Shown: positions 43,058 through 55,241, counted from the stretch's first letter. The stretch is DNA of 64,000 bases from Paguma larvata (GCA_030068075.1 CM057843.1:37109332-37173331); one strand, 5' to 3'. Notes: generated by a model from the sequence alone, not told the origin. Made by a program: numbers and translations.

Positions 43058-43846
43058 AAAAACTAGTGAATTAAAGTATATCACTCTAAATCCACTTTTG
43101 ACATTTTGAAAGGTCCTGTCTCCATTTTGCATAGTTGGCAATCTGGGTACTCTAATGCTCTGCAATTTTTTTTGTTTGTTTGTGAAGCAAAGACTTATCC
43201 CTACTTCTCTTACCATCTTCTGATGATCCCACACCCTGATATCTGACCCATATTTTATTAAAACAGTGTTTTTCAAGCTGCAAGAGTCATGAAATCAATT
43301 TAGTCAGTCACGGCCAGCATTAGAAAAAAAAATAGAATAGACTAGAAATCAGTTTTGGGGGGGGGTGCGTATCATTATTTAAATATGCATTTCCATGAAG
43401 TGGCGTAGTCTACATCATTGTCACTTTTGAAAGCTATGGAATATTTATGCTGAAATGCCATAGTTCTGTGAAACGGTGTGAGAAGAGCCTAGAAAATCCT
43501 TAGTAGGCAGAGGCGAGGGTCTGTTTCTAATGCTCTGATGATTTTTGAGGTCATTTGAAGAAGATTCTGCAGATGAGATCTAGAGAAGGTGGTTTCACCT
43601 TTGGGAAGGTCAAGGGAGGATTGCAGCTAAGAAGGCTGGAGATGCAAGTATGAACAAGAAGGGAGGGGAGAGCATTAGAGCAACTTAGGAGAAGAAGGTT
43701 TTTGAAGGAAAAGATTGAATTTGTTTAATTAATAAGGAAGAATAGTGGTTGGCAACAAAAAAGAGCCCAAAAGGGGAGGCCCTAAGTGCCTCTTCCACTC
43801 ACTGTTCTTTGAACCAGAGTCCAACCAGCTTGTCCTCCTCTTGTAG

Positions 43847-44122
43847 AGTCCTTCTCTAATCCCAGGTTCCACATCAGCCCCAAGGGAGTGATCACAGAAG
43901 GAGATCAGCTCTACATTAAGTGCACCATTCAAGTGACGCACCTGGTCCAGTCATTTCCAGAAATCATAATCCAGAAGGACAAGGCGATTGTAGCACACAA
44001 GAGGCACGGCAACGAGGCCACCTACTCAGTGATGGCCATGGTGGAGCACAGTGGCAATTACACGTGCAAAGTGGAAGCCAGCCGGATATCCAAGGTCAGC
44101 AGCATCGTGGTCAACATAACAG
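43847..44122 (+). CDS. PECAM1: PECAM1 exon 5: Ig domain 3
   Basis: Encodes the third Ig domain: ESFSNPRFHISPKG, YIKCTIQVTHL (first cysteine), FPEIIIQKDKAIVAHK and GNYTCKVEASRISKVSS (second cysteine). This is among the best-conserved stretches against human PECAM1. Sequons NYT and, across the exon 5/6 junction, NIT are present. Acceptor is CTTGTAG, donor GTAGGG. An AG 30 bases upstream (43816-43817) repeats the AGTCC seen at the true acceptor, but using it would bring in a stop. Confidence 0.97.
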
Positions 44123-44299
44123 GTAGGGCTGCTGCTGGAGGGTGTGCGAGTGCGGCGGGCTCAAGGAGCCACCGTGCGGGAAACCAGAATGGCCAATGAG
44201 AGCGGGTACTTCTGCTCCTGCTTGTCTGAATGAGTGTACTCAGGTGGGGGCGTGTGGCTTAACGGGGAAAGCCAGTGCAGAGCCGGGCAGCAGTTAGCT

Positions 44300-44500
44300 T
44301 TGGTGTTTGAGGGTGCAGGTTCTGACACCAAATCCCAACACTGCCACCCACTACTTCAGTGACCTTAGGTGAGTTACTGTGTTTCTCCTTGGCGCAGCTC
44401 TGTGAGATGGGGATAATGACAGCACTCGTCTGTAGGACTGTCACAATGACGAAATGACATGACTCTGCTATAAGCACTCTGTGTGAATGTTAGCCAGCGT
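44300..44500 (-). mobile_element. MIR
   Basis: Antisense MIR: GTGACCTTAGGTGAGTTACT, GAGATGGGGATAATGACAGC. Confidence 0.7.
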
Positions 44501-44599
44501 GTCTACTCTTCTATTGCATGTATCTTTCCTCTGTGCCAAGAACTATGCTAGATCCCAGACACAGGTCTTAAGACAGGGTCAGGAGTGAGAAAACATTAG

Positions 44600-44830
44600 T
44601 AAATTCAAAAACAATAGTAACAATTCCCTTTTGTTGAACACTATATGACTGTATGTTTACGTACATTTGCATTTCGCACTCATAACAATGCTGTGAGATA
44701 GGGATCATGATTCTGGTTTTATGGGTGTGGAAATTGAGGCTGAGATGTTAGGTAACTCACCCAGTGGTTACAGGGTTACCAAGTGGCAGAACAAGGGTCA
44801 CCCCCAGGCCCTTTTTTACTTCCAAATCCA
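44600..44830 (+). mobile_element. MIR
   Basis: Sense MIR: ATTGAGGCTGAGATGTTAGG, GGTTACCAAGTGGCAGAACA. Confidence 0.65.
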
Positions 44831-44849
44831 AAGTTCCATTGGACTCCTT

Positions 44850-45065
44850 TCCCCTTTTCCTGGCTTTACTTCTCTCCATAGTACCTATCACCAAAAAAAT
44901 ATATTCTATCTCTTCCTGTTTGTTGTACGTATCCAGGCACTGGAATGCAAGGCCTGTGAGACTAGGAATATTACCCATTTTATTCAGTGCTATGTCCTTA
45001 ACACCTAGAATAGAGCCTGGCACATAGTAGGACTTCAATACAAATTTGTTGGATGAATGAACGAA
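44850..45065 (+). mobile_element. L2 3' end
   Basis: GCAAGGCCTGTGAGACTAGG, AGAGCCTGGCACATAGTAGG and TTGTTGGATGAATGAACG are typical of the L2 3' region. Confidence 0.65.
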
Positions 45066-46279
45066 CATTGGACGACAGTGTTTCAGAGGGCAGAGGGAGT
45101 CAGCACTTCGTGGTTGCCACGTGAAGGTATTCATTCATTCCTTCATTTACTGAAAGCCTTCTATGTGTCAAGCACTGAGTGTACAGTCACAGGGACCATC
45201 CATAGTATCGTAGGAAAGCTGCTATCCAACTGTGTTGGATTCCGCTGGTCTATAGTGTGTATTGGTAACTTAGTTTATTATTGATAATGTATCTTGATGG
45301 TCCATGATATTTTTCACTGATAAGACACATTATCTCATTAGAGAAAAGTATTCAATTCAACATACATTGAGTACTGTACGCTGGGCAACTTATTGGGGAT
45401 AGACAGCTGCCTAAGGTCAGGCTTTGCTCTTGAAAAACTTGCAGGCATAAATAGACTATTCGAATGCAATGCAATGAACAAGTACAATAAAAGGATGGGC
45501 ATACTGCTGTGAGAACAACAGGGACCAGGTGGCGGACCAACTGATGGTTGCATCAGTCACAGCATTATCTTTACCCCTCAGGCCAGGCTACCTTGGGAAA
45601 GCATAAAGCATCATTGGACCCTAGGATACTAGTGTAGTAGGTGATCACCTACACCCAGAAGTCTACATCATGTGGAGTATACAAGCCATTCAGTAGATCA
45701 GTCTCCCTGGCCCAAGATAGCAGAGCGTTACACCCAGCCTGCCCTTCCCATCCCTTTAGCCTGAGTGCTCTGTGATCCTGAGCTCTGCCCTTTCCACCCA
45801 GAGCTACCTGAGCCACACCAGGGCTGGCAGGCAAGCTCCCTCATGTTCAGGTTCTGCCAGGCCTTTGGAAAGGTCTCCAGGCCCACTTATACATTCTAGT
45901 TATCCATGCCCCTGTTGCCATCAAGCCTCATTGTCAATGGCTCTGTGGAGTGATGTTAGCAGCTCATAATAGATTTATGAAAACAGAAGTCAATGAATTA
46001 GTCATTTGTCTTTGGGTAGGAAAGACACCTCCCCACGGTCCACCTTTTCAGAACCGTTCTGTCACCAGGTGTTGCTGGGTCTCTCAGCTCTGTCCTGTCT
46101 TCTTGTCTTTGTAATCACACTCTAACATTGGCCCTCATACCAGGATTACCTATTATAGGGGTTTCCCAGAGCATCTCTGTTCCAGTTCATTCTTCAACCA
46201 GCCATAGGAGAAGCCCTCCTAATATGGCCCCTATTTGACATCGCTGTTCATGGGCTTAAACCCCGAATGGTCATGATGC

Positions 46280-46615
46280 TTCACTTTGACTGCATCCCCT
46301 TCCCAATGTCCCTCTCACTCTGCCTGGACCACCCTTTCCCCTGGGCCACTGAAAAACTTCCATTGTCCTTACAAACCCCAGATCTCCCTCGGGGCTCCCC
46401 CAGGACAGTTCCACAATCACACCTCAGTTCCTATTACACTGTTTCCATCTTTATGTCAGCAGGCACTACAAAGATCTAGAGTCTGCCACCACCACTCTGT
46501 AAGCTCTTGAAGGACCAGATCTGTGGCTCAGTTCACCTTACGTCATTGACATTTAGCACAGAGACAGGCACATTGGAGGAGCTCAATAAATGTTCATTCA
46601 ACGAGTGAATAAGAG
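46280..46615 (+). mobile_element. L2-like fragment
   Basis: C/T-rich sequence followed by GACAGGCACATTGGAGGAGC and TCAATAAATGTTCATTCAAC, the usual L2 end. Confidence 0.5.
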
Positions 46616-47639
46616 ACTAATTCTTATTAGTCTACGTGATGGTCCTGCGGTCTATTACATTACCTCCTTTACAAATGGACTGTTATTCCCTAACATTTCA
46701 TTCCTACTAAACCATCTTGCACCTACTTCTGCATGATGGTTTCTATTTTTCACATTTTTGTTTACATATTTTTAAGTAGAGAGTCATTGCTTTAGAATTT
46801 TTCCGCTCAGTGATTTTTTTTTTCACATTTTTTGGTATCTGCCCAATGAGATTGTAAAGCATTTTAAGATGTCAGTTTCTTTGGTTTGTGTTTCCCATTC
46901 CTAAACTAGAGCTTTCGACAGTGCTCTGAAAACAGGTAGGTCAATGCTTATATGGAAGGAAGGATGGAATGTGTTTGAATAAAATATAGATTAATTATTG
47001 GGCTACCACCTTACTTGAAGTTTTGTTTTATTCCCTGTTGAGGAAGCTAGGAAGGCACTGAGGACTGATTATGCTGGAAATAACTTCTGTAGATAGCTAT
47101 GTAATATCAGTGACAATGACAGCATTGATTTGTACCCCCAAAAACCTGTATGGCAGGTAAATTTAGAACCAAAGGTAGAATGTGATTCTCTGACTCTTGG
47201 CTGCATTCTCTAACCTCTAGCCCAAGAAACTTTCCTAAGAGGGACTTTGGGTCTCGGTTCCTTTCTCAATATGCAGATAGTCTCAAAAATTACTGACTTC
47301 TTCCTTCTGCATCAAAGGCCAGATTCTTGAAGCCAGAGTGCATTTGCTTACATGAAGGACCACTTTGCAGTGGTTAAGTAGTTAATTAGTAATTTTCCAG
47401 TAGCTGAAATTAAAAAAATAGTCCATGACTATGAAATCTTGGTGTATTTCAGAGAATATTAAAATAAGGAGATGACAAGACTTCTTAAAACTCAACGTCT
47501 GTCTTTATTGCTATTGACATCCAACCTGAACTATGGTACCGGTGACTCCTTAAAGTGGCGTCGAATGTTATAGCTTACAAAGGATACAACCTCAGGAAGC
47601 TCAGGTGTCATCTTCAGTCTTCTCTGTGGGGAGTGCTGG

Positions 47640-48230
47640 AGGGATGGTGGCCAGCTGCCACTTCTCCCCAACCTCACGCTCCCACTCTACGTCAAGCCTG
47701 CACTTCATCCCTCTTGCTTCCAGTCTGGGCTCTTTCCACCCCATCCATTCTCCCTCCAGATATCTCCCTATACACACATCTGATGCCGTTCCCCTGACCC
47801 AAACTCTCCCCGGTTCCCATGGCCCCAGGATACAATTCACACTTGTTTAGGTGGTTCCCAAGGCCCTTCAAGATTTACAGGTCTTCCTCTGGTCACTTCT
47901 ACTCCCACTAAGTTCCAGGACTTTCAGGGGCTCAGACTTATGCCAGGCCTTGCATTTGCTCTTCTGTCTGCTTAGAACACTCCCTGTTTGCCTGAATAGC
48001 TTCCTGCCAGAGTCCTTTCCTGATTCCCCGAGCCCAGGTTCAGCTATCCCCTCCATGGGCTCTCCTGCAGACAACCGTGTCTGAATCACCTACATCAAAG
48101 CACTTCAAAGTCAGGGACCATTTCTCTTTCACTGCTATCTCTCTGATGCTAAGCAAGGCACCCAGTACAGAGAAAGTGTGTACTAAATACTTACACGAAA
48201 CAAAGTGTATGAGTGAATGAACACTTGAGT
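47640..48230 (+). mobile_element. L2-like fragment
   Basis: CTGCTTAGAACACTCCCTGT and AGCAAGGCACCCAGTACAGA followed by GTGTACTAAATACTT resemble L2. Confidence 0.45.
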
Positions 48231-48526
48231 GAATGCATGGACCGTCACTGCCGCCTTGCACGGTGGGAAACTTTTCCGCTTCTTGTTTATGAAATGAATT
48301 GGATTAACAAGGGTGGGAAACCTGCCATGGCAATCCCAGGCAAAGAATGAACCCTAGCCCTTTAATTGTGTGATTATCAGGTTTACGGGAAGCTAAAGAG
48401 AACTTTCTGGGGTAAGTTTGGGGGTTGGCTCTGCCAAAAGCAGCTGCGCCAAGGGTTTCTCTGGAAGGGGGCTGTGAGAGTGGTGCCCAGAAACGTCTCG
48501 CCTCCTTCCACCCATTGGTTTTCCAG

Positions 48527-48775
48527 AGCTGTTTTCCAAGCCGAAGCTGGAATCTTCCGCCACCCGTCTAGACCACGGTCAAAGCCTGAACCTCTGGTGC
48601 TCCATCCCAGGAGCACCTCCAGCCAACTTCACCATCCAGAAGGAAGACACGATTGTGTCACTGTCTCAAAACTTTAGCAAGATCGCCTCAGAGAGGGACA
48701 GAGGGACATACATCTGCAAGGCAGGCATCGGCAAGGTGGTCAAGAAAAGCAATGCAGTCCGGATAACTGTGTGTG
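48527..48775 (+). CDS. PECAM1: PECAM1 exon 6: Ig domain 4
   Basis: Encodes the fourth Ig domain: ELFSKPKLESS, LNLWCSIPGAPPANFTIQ (first cysteine), TYICKAG (second cysteine), KVVKKSN, ending TVC. Human PECAM1 has LNLSC here, so the Ser-to-Trp change removes an NLS sequon. Sequons NFT and NFS are present. Acceptor is TTTTCCAG, donor GTGAGT. At 249 bases it is the shortest Ig exon of the gene. Confidence 0.97.
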
Positions 48776-49888
48776 GTGAGTACATCCTTGCGGGCTCAGA
48801 GAGTCTTGGGGTGGAATGAGAGAAAGGCAGTTTATCACCAGCTGCCACCCTCTCCAGTCTGAAGGCAGATCAGACCAAGGCAGGGTTATAACTTGGAGGA
48901 AAGAGGAAACAGCGAAACCAAGAGACCAAACAAGTGAGTATTCCTGCTTGGAGTACAGGAAAGAGGCAGTACAAGGAGAGTGCTGGCGAAAATCAACTTC
49001 ATGGCTTTATTGTGGCTGCATGCCGACGAGGGGGCTGAGTTGGCAAGACTCTGGCTGCTGGGACAGGCACCCCTCTAAAAGGTCAGGGAGGAAACACTGC
49101 TTACTCCACACTAAATTTTAGGAGCTCAGTTCCATATCCTGGCTGACCAGCAGAGCCAGGACTCCTGGTGGGCTGAATGTAGGTACCGGGACCACCTATG
49201 GCCGTCCTTCTGAGTGACTGTGCATGCAAAACCCAGTTAGAATGCAGGTCAGGATGGAGCCAGATTCCTCATCTCTAACTAGATAGAGCCTCGGGGGTGC
49301 TGGGCCCTGGACCGCCCTCTGAGTAGAAGGGTCTAAGTGAATGGAGCACTCTGGTCAAGCTGTCACAGGCTCCGTTGTTCCTCAGCCACCATCCTTCAGT
49401 TTACCCCGTGGCTGTGGTTTTATCCAGACAAGATTTGAGTCTCAGCTCCACAAGGATCGTAATCTATTGTCAATTCTCTCGTCATGAAAATCCAAAGGAA
49501 ATATTGCGAGAGACAAATGTGGGCCATTACATTTTCATTCTCTCTGTTGTTGTTCTTGGAAGGAGGTCATTTCGTTTTATAAGCTTTATAAACAAGTGAG
49601 CTTCTAAATAAGGACCTAGTAGAATTCTTGCTTCTTGGGGCATGCAGTTTATAATCAGGAGAGGCTGAGGCACAGAGGATTTGTTTTTGAATATAATCTG
49701 CTTGGGTACTTGCTATATTTTTTATGCATTTCCTTGTATCTTTTCTCCGTGTAACTGCCACAACAGATGGATGTGTGTGCATGTGAGAGGCACAGAAGCA
49801 TAAAAACGTATTTAGGGGGACGTCATGTTTTTCTAGAACTTGTATCGTCCTTTTTTATTGATAGGATTCACTTCCCCCTCCCTCCTCA

Positions 49889-49889
<1 letters not shown>

Positions 49890-49938
<49 letters not shown>
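49890..49938 (+). repeat. (CA)n microsatellite
   Basis: About 24 uninterrupted CA units in intron 6. Confidence 0.95.
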
Positions 49939-50008
49939 CCTGTCAATCTTAAAGGAGTCCTGTAAAAGTAGATAAGGCAGGCAGGCATTTAAAATTACAG
50001 TGATGTCA

Positions 50009-50213
50009 GGGGTCGCCTAGGTGGCTCAGTTGGTTGAGCATCCAACTTCAGCTCAGGCCATGATCTCAAGGTTCATGAGTTCAAGCCCCACCTTGGTCTG
50101 TCTGCTGTCAGCACAGAGCCCGCTTCAGATCCTTTGTCCCTATCTCTCTTTGCCCCTCCCCAGCTCATCCTGTCTCTCTCAAAATAAATAAATAAACTTA
50201 AATAAAATAAAAT
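50009..50213 (+). mobile_element. Felid tRNA-Lys SINE
   Basis: Sense copy. 17-bp duplication AAATTACAGTGATGTCA (49992-50008) and AAATTGCAGTAATGTCA (50214-50230). Confidence 0.93.
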
Positions 50214-50316
50214 AAATTGCAGTAATGTCAGAGTTTGGGGAAGGACCCTCTTAGGCTGGATGTTTTGTTTCTGCCTTCGGTCATCATTCAGGTTGTCTCT
50301 CTCTCCGTTGTTCTAG

Positions 50317-50592
50317 AAATGCTCTCCAAGCCCAGGATTTTTTATGACTCCAGCTCCGAGGTGATAAAAGGACAGACCGTAGCAGTCAGTTGCCAGTCCA
50401 TAAATGGAACCGCGCCTATTAGTTATCACCTTTTAAAAGCAAGTAGTATTTTGGAGAGTTGCAACATGGACTCCAATGAGCCTGCAGTATTCAAAGACAA
50501 GCCAACGAAAGACGTAGAATACCAGTGTATCGTGGATAATTGTCATTCCCATACCGAAATGATCAGTGACGTTCTGCGGGTCAACGTGATAG
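50317..50592 (+). CDS. PECAM1: PECAM1 exon 7: Ig domain 5
   Basis: Encodes the fifth Ig domain: EMLSKPRIFYDSSSEVIKG, VSCQS (first cysteine), PISYHLLKAS, PAVFKDKPTKDVEYQC (second cysteine) and VDNCHSH. Relative to human, a sequon NGT is gained in INGTAPIS, and the human NST segment is replaced by ESCNMDS, which adds a cysteine. Acceptor is GTTCTAG, donor GTAAGT. The C-terminal VLRVNVI matches human closely. Confidence 0.97.
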
Positions 50593-51674
50593 GTAAGTTG
50601 CTGTGCTACGGGAAGCAATCCTGTGGTCTGGGGGCTTTACTTCACATCTGCAAAGGTTTGGGGTTGCCCAGGGGCTACGTGCGCAAACGGGTGGGACTTG
50701 GGCAAAATCTATACATGTGCCACGTGGCAAAGTGGGACCAAAGCCCAGGTAGATGGGGCCAGAAAATATCCGGTGGCCATTAGTGTGGCCAGTGTCCTCT
50801 CTTTCCAGAAACTTTCAAGCGAACTGCTAAAATAGAAGAGCAAAGTGTCTCAACTTCAGAAAGCCCTGAAGTTGCACTCCTGGGCTCCCTTAACATTTGC
50901 TCATTTTTGGATGGACAGACCGCCATCTCTGAGAATGGTAGACCAAGCTCTTCTCCACTGTTGACTCTTGGGGAGGCAAACTCCGTCATGGGCAGAACCT
51001 GCAGCAACCAGAGCTGTGGGCTGTAGTCTCATGAGACCAGGGCTGTCCTATTCAAGAGAAGTACACCATGGTCCTGGGGTGGATATTTTTCCTTGAGCCT
51101 CTGGCTTGTGCCTCTCCAAAGGCCTTAGGAGTGCCATTGCTTGCATCTCTGAGAAATTCCGCATCCTGTTGTAAGAGGCTTAGTAAGTCTTCTTCTTCCT
51201 CCTCTTTTTTATTTAATAACTGCTCATTTGCATGTGCCACTCTGGACCTCTTAAGTAGGCTAGAGATTCCTGCTTCTATTAATGTGGAGGCTAAAAGAAG
51301 CCATACTTTTAAAATTAATATCAATATATGTAAAGCACCCAATGCTATAGGGCATCCAAAAAAAGGAAGCATATCCTTTGTTTTTCATGATATAACAAGA
51401 AACACAGGATGTCCTGATGAAATCATGGAGAAATATTTTAGTATATTTGAAGAACAGAGCAAGTAAGCATAGAAAAAAATTGCTACCAGGGAGCACATGG
51501 TTAATTGTTACATGAACTATCCTTACAATGATGATGATGGGAATTTAGGGCATGAAAGATATCATCTAGCTTGAACGGGAAGAGCTGGGTTAGGAGAGCT
51601 TGATAATGAGTCAAGTAAGGGCTAGAGATGGCCTACCAGTCTAGTCAAATACATGACCAAAAAATCTCCATGGA

Positions 51675-51890
51675 GGGGTGCCTGTGTGGCTCAGTCGGTT
51701 AAGCGGCCGACTTTGACTCAGGTCATGATCTCTCAGTCTGTGAGTTCGAGCCCCGCATCGGACTCTGAGCCCCTCAGAGCCTGGAGCCTGCTTCAGATTC
51801 TGTGTCTCCCTCTCTCTCTGCCCTTCCCTTGCTCACGCTCTGTCTCTATGTCTCTCAAAAATAAAAATGTTAAAAAAAAATTTTTCTTAA
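51675..51890 (+). mobile_element. Felid tRNA-Lys SINE
   Basis: Sense copy. Duplication AAATCTCCATGGAG (51661-51674) and AAAGCTCCATGGAG (51891-51904). Confidence 0.92.
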
Positions 51891-52172
51891 AAAGCTCCAT
51901 GGAGCAGTTCAAAAGACTGGGTAAATCAGATGTCTGGAAACAAAAGATTGGGAATGGAAAATCATTGGCCATAAACTGAAAAGGGGGTGGAGCTCAACTG
52001 CAGGGCATCGAATGCCAGTCTTTGGAGCCGGGAATTTGTCCTGTGTGCAACAAGAGCCAGAGAGGAAAGGACGTCATGATGAGAATGGAGCTTGGGGAAG
52101 ATTAACCTGGGGCTCTATTGGTTACCAGTGGAGGCCTCAGATCTCACAATACCTTAAGAAGTTAATCCAGAA

Positions 52173-52397
52173 GGAGGCACCTGGGTAGCTCAGTTGGTTG
52201 AACATCTGACTTCAGCTCAAGTCATGATCTTGAGTTCGAGCCCCACATCGGGCTTGCTGCTATCAGCTAGAGCCCACTTCAGATCCTCTGTCCCTCTTTT
52301 TCTGCCTCTCCCCTCTTGCACTCTTTCAAAAATAAATAAACATTAAAAAGAAGAAGAAGAAGAAGAAGAAGAAGAAGAAGAAGAAGAAGAAGCAGCA
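52173..52397 (+). mobile_element. SINE with GAA-repeat tail
   Basis: Sense copy whose A-tail continues as about 14 GAA units (52349-52391). Imperfect duplication GTTAATCCAGAA (52161-52172) and GCTAATGCAGAA (52398-52409). Confidence 0.88.
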
Positions 52398-53116
52398 GCT
52401 AATGCAGAATCCCAAGTGAACTGTTGGTGTAAACTGGGTCAGTGTTAGTGGCTAACATTTACTGAGCCCCGACTATGTATTGCCCCTGTGTGAAGTATTA
52501 TAGTAAATTATCGTCATTAATACTTACAATAGCCATGAAAGGCCCATGATCATATTAGATCATTATTCTTTTTTTTTTTTTTAACTTTTTATTGGGTATT
52601 ATTCTTGTTTTATGATGAGACAACTAAGGCTTAGGACAAACAGCTGGTGGGCAATGGGGCTGGAAATTAAGGCCGGGCGGCCTGGCTCCCGAAGCTGGCT
52701 TGCCACCACCCCTTTGTGTTTCATCAGCCTGTTGAATCAGGCTGCACCCTCCGGGAGTCTGCCCTTGTGGTTGAACTCCACCCTCCCATCCAGGGCCTGG
52801 TCCTCCCTTTTTGTGGGGGCAGCGGCAACGTGGTCTAGTCACCCACCGTACTCTTCAGGGGGGTGATTCTTAGTCCGATCCCAGTGTGCTGACCAGTCCG
52901 TTCCCACACCGATAGGAAGGTCTAGTTGGGAAGACAAGTGAGGATCAAAATTTCAGTAATAAAACCTGGAAAAGGTATATGGGGGGACATCAAGTTCTGC
53001 TTGGATCTGCTGGGAATGAGAGGCTGGCAGGACTTCCAGGTGGAAATGCCCAGGTCAGACTCCAGACCTGGAATCCAGGGGAGTACCTGGACTGGAGCTA
53101 TGTATTTAGGCATTAA

Positions 53117-53344
53117 TATTTTTTTTAATTTTTTTAATGTTTATTTATTTTTGAGAGACATAGAGATAGAGACAGAGCATGAGCAGGGGAAGGGTAGAGA
53201 GAGAGGGAGATACAGAATCTGAAGCAGGCTCCAGGCTCTGAGCCGCCAGCACAGAGCCCGACACGGGGCTCGAACTCACAGACCGTGAGATCATGACCTG
53301 AGCCGAAGTCGGCCGCCCAACCAACTGCGCCACCCAGGCGCCCC
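53117..53344 (-). mobile_element. Felid tRNA-Lys SINE
   Basis: Antisense full-length copy. Perfect 14-bp duplication TATTTAGGCATTAA at 53103-53116 and 53345-53358. Confidence 0.95.
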
Positions 53345-54299
53345 TATTTAGGCATTAAACGCCGCACGCACAAAACGCACGGACAAGGTGCATTTTACGT
53401 GTTAAATGCACCAACAGAACCTACGATGTGGGCGAAATCATCCAAAAGGAGAATGGAGATGGAAAGTCGAGGACTGAATTTTGCAGAAAGTCCGTATTTA
53501 AGGGGTAAAAGTAAGAAAAGCTAGGGAAAAAAGAGGGAGTGACAGGTGGCGGTAAGAGAATCTGGGCGGTGACACCTCATCGAAGCCCCACAGGAAACTG
53601 GGCAGCAGTTGAGGCCACAGATGGGATGGGAGCCTGTTAAGGAATGGATTTAATCAGGGATGGGATGGTCAGGGAATTGATGACCTGTGGGGTTTCTTCA
53701 AAACCAGAGATAAAGGGCGGTTTCCGAACAGAGGGCAGAAAGTCAGATGGCAGGAGTAACAGGAATGTGGGAAATGAGGATGTGAGAGAGATCGGTTTAG
53801 AACATCTATAAAAGGAAAAGGAGAAAAACAGAAATAACTAAAGGTGGTGGGTCAAGGTTATTTGTTCATAAGATCTGGAAATGCCATACATCTTTGTAAG
53901 CACAGGGAGGGAAACCTCTCTCTCTCTCTCTCTCTCTCTCATACACACTCACACAGAATAGAAATCAACAGGACGCAGAGGTTAATTGTATCTTTAGGCT
54001 GAGTGTGGAGTAATACTTGAGGTGCTAAGTGAGGGGAGGTGTCCGTAGCATCTTGTGTTTAAAGAACACGTGGGGACAAGAGGCCTCTGTTGCTGCCCTT
54101 CTGGGCTAATGGGGGCGGGGGACTCTGAAGAATGTGGGATGGATGGGGTGGAGAGAATGGTGGGAATGAATAGAGCGAAAGACACGATCCCAGTCTCAGT
54201 CACAGTGCAGCAGCAGGCTGGCCATGGGCAGTGCTGTGTCATGTCCGTTCTCTTGTGACTTCCCCTGTTCTCAGTGCTGTCCCTTTCTCTGCCTTTCAG

Positions 54300-54587
54300 C
54301 CCCAGTGGATGAGGTCAAGCTGACGATCCTGCAGAGTGAGGAGGTGGAGTCTGGGAAGGACATTGTGCTTCGGTGCTCCGTGAATGATGCGTCTGGTCCG
54401 ATCACCTACAGGTTTTACAGAGAAAAGGAGGGCAGTCCCTTCTACTACACCACCTCAAATGACACCTTTGCCATTTGGCACAAGCAGAAGGCTAGCAAGG
54501 AGCATGAGGGACAGTATTACTGCACAGCCTTCAACAGAGCCAACCTCATTAAAAGCAATCCCCAAAGCAACCTACTGACAGTCAGAG
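54300..54587 (+). CDS. PECAM1: PECAM1 exon 8: Ig domain 6
   Basis: Encodes the membrane-proximal Ig domain: APVDEVKLTILQSEEVESGK, LRCSVND (first cysteine), GPITYRFYREKEGSPF, and GQYYCTAFNRAN (second cysteine), ending LLTVR. One sequon, NDT, is visible. Residues FYREKEG and YYCTAFNRAN are identical to human. Acceptor is GCCTTTCAG, donor GTGAGT. Confidence 0.97.
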
Positions 54588-55241
54588 GTGAGTCAGGGTC
54601 TCAACAGTGAGATATAGTGTGGCTTCCACACTCTGGCGAAACCAAAGGCTCACCCCTTGCAGGAGGAAGTGGGCAGCTGTTTAGCTCATTTCTCTGAGGG
54701 TTGAGAGACCAATGTTCTCAAGATTCTTTTATTGCAAGTGACAGACTTGCACCCAAATTAAATATAAAAGACGAATTGGTTATTATAAAAAGTAAGAAAT
54801 TTCTCACACAATCACACAATCGTAATTCCAAGTTCTTGGTAGAAAGATATCGATTGGCCCATCTGGGGTCAAATGTCCACCCATGAACCGCCTGTGGCCA
54901 AGGGGACTGGGTCATGCAGAAGGGACATAGTTATTGGAGCCCACCGACGTGGGCAGAGGTGGTTTCCTAGTGAAGGAGAAGGGCTGAATAGACCCCCAAA
55001 AAGTAATCTACTTCAGTCCAATGGTTTTTAAGACCATAGCTGACTCTGTAGCAAAAACAAAACAAAAAACAAACAAACAAAAAAAAAAAACAAAAAAAAC
55101 AACTACATTTATGTACCAGCTATGAACACAAGAGTCTTTTGAAGGTAGATGCTCGCATAAGATGCTGGTTACAAGGACTATAAAATTCAGTCTTCTTTGT
55201 TGCTTATATCTGATATTCTTTCCTGCCGGCAGAGGAAAAAC

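Larger units (their letters stand above)
39220..43846 (+). other. PECAM1: PECAM1 intron 4
   Basis: 4627 bp. In order: a GC/GT dinucleotide run at 39379-39429, unique sequence to about 40100, an old antisense L1M region interrupted by a SINE (40409-40622), a younger antisense L1 3' end (about 41480-42770) with a nested SINE, and a + strand SINE (42842-43057). The last 780 bp before exon 5 show no recognised repeat. Confidence 0.75.
44123..48526 (+). other. PECAM1: PECAM1 intron 5
   Basis: 4404 bp without a young SINE. Antisense MIR at about 44300-44500, MIR at 44600-44830, an L2 3' end at 44850-45065, L2-like pieces at 45330-45560, 46280-46615 and 47640-48230. The stretch 46620-47640 shows nothing recognisable. 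Confidence 0.65.
48776..50316 (+). other. PECAM1: PECAM1 intron 6
   Basis: 1541 bp with unique sequence to about 49600, a MIR-like scrap near 49650, a (CA)n run at 49890-49938, and one young + strand SINE (50009-50213) that ends about 100 bp before the exon 7 acceptor. Confidence 0.75.
50593..54299 (+). other. PECAM1: PECAM1 intron 7
   Basis: 3707 bp. Contains SINEs at 51675-51890, 52173-52397 (with a GAA-repeat tail) and 53117-53344, a (CT)n run at about 53918-53940, and an unclassified AT-rich block at 51050-51480 that is open on both strands. The rest shows no recognised feature. Confidence 0.75.

Noticed and set aside
43818..43846. Upstream AG (GAACCAG followed by AGTCC) as an alternative exon 5 acceptor
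   Set aside because: Using it adds bases whose reading frame meets a TAG stop just before the true acceptor, and the downstream site gives the conserved ESFS junction.
54695..54960. Extra PECAM1 exon between exons 8 and 9
   Set aside because: The open frame at 54701-54886 lacks Ig features and suitable splice borders; it looks like decayed repeat sequence.
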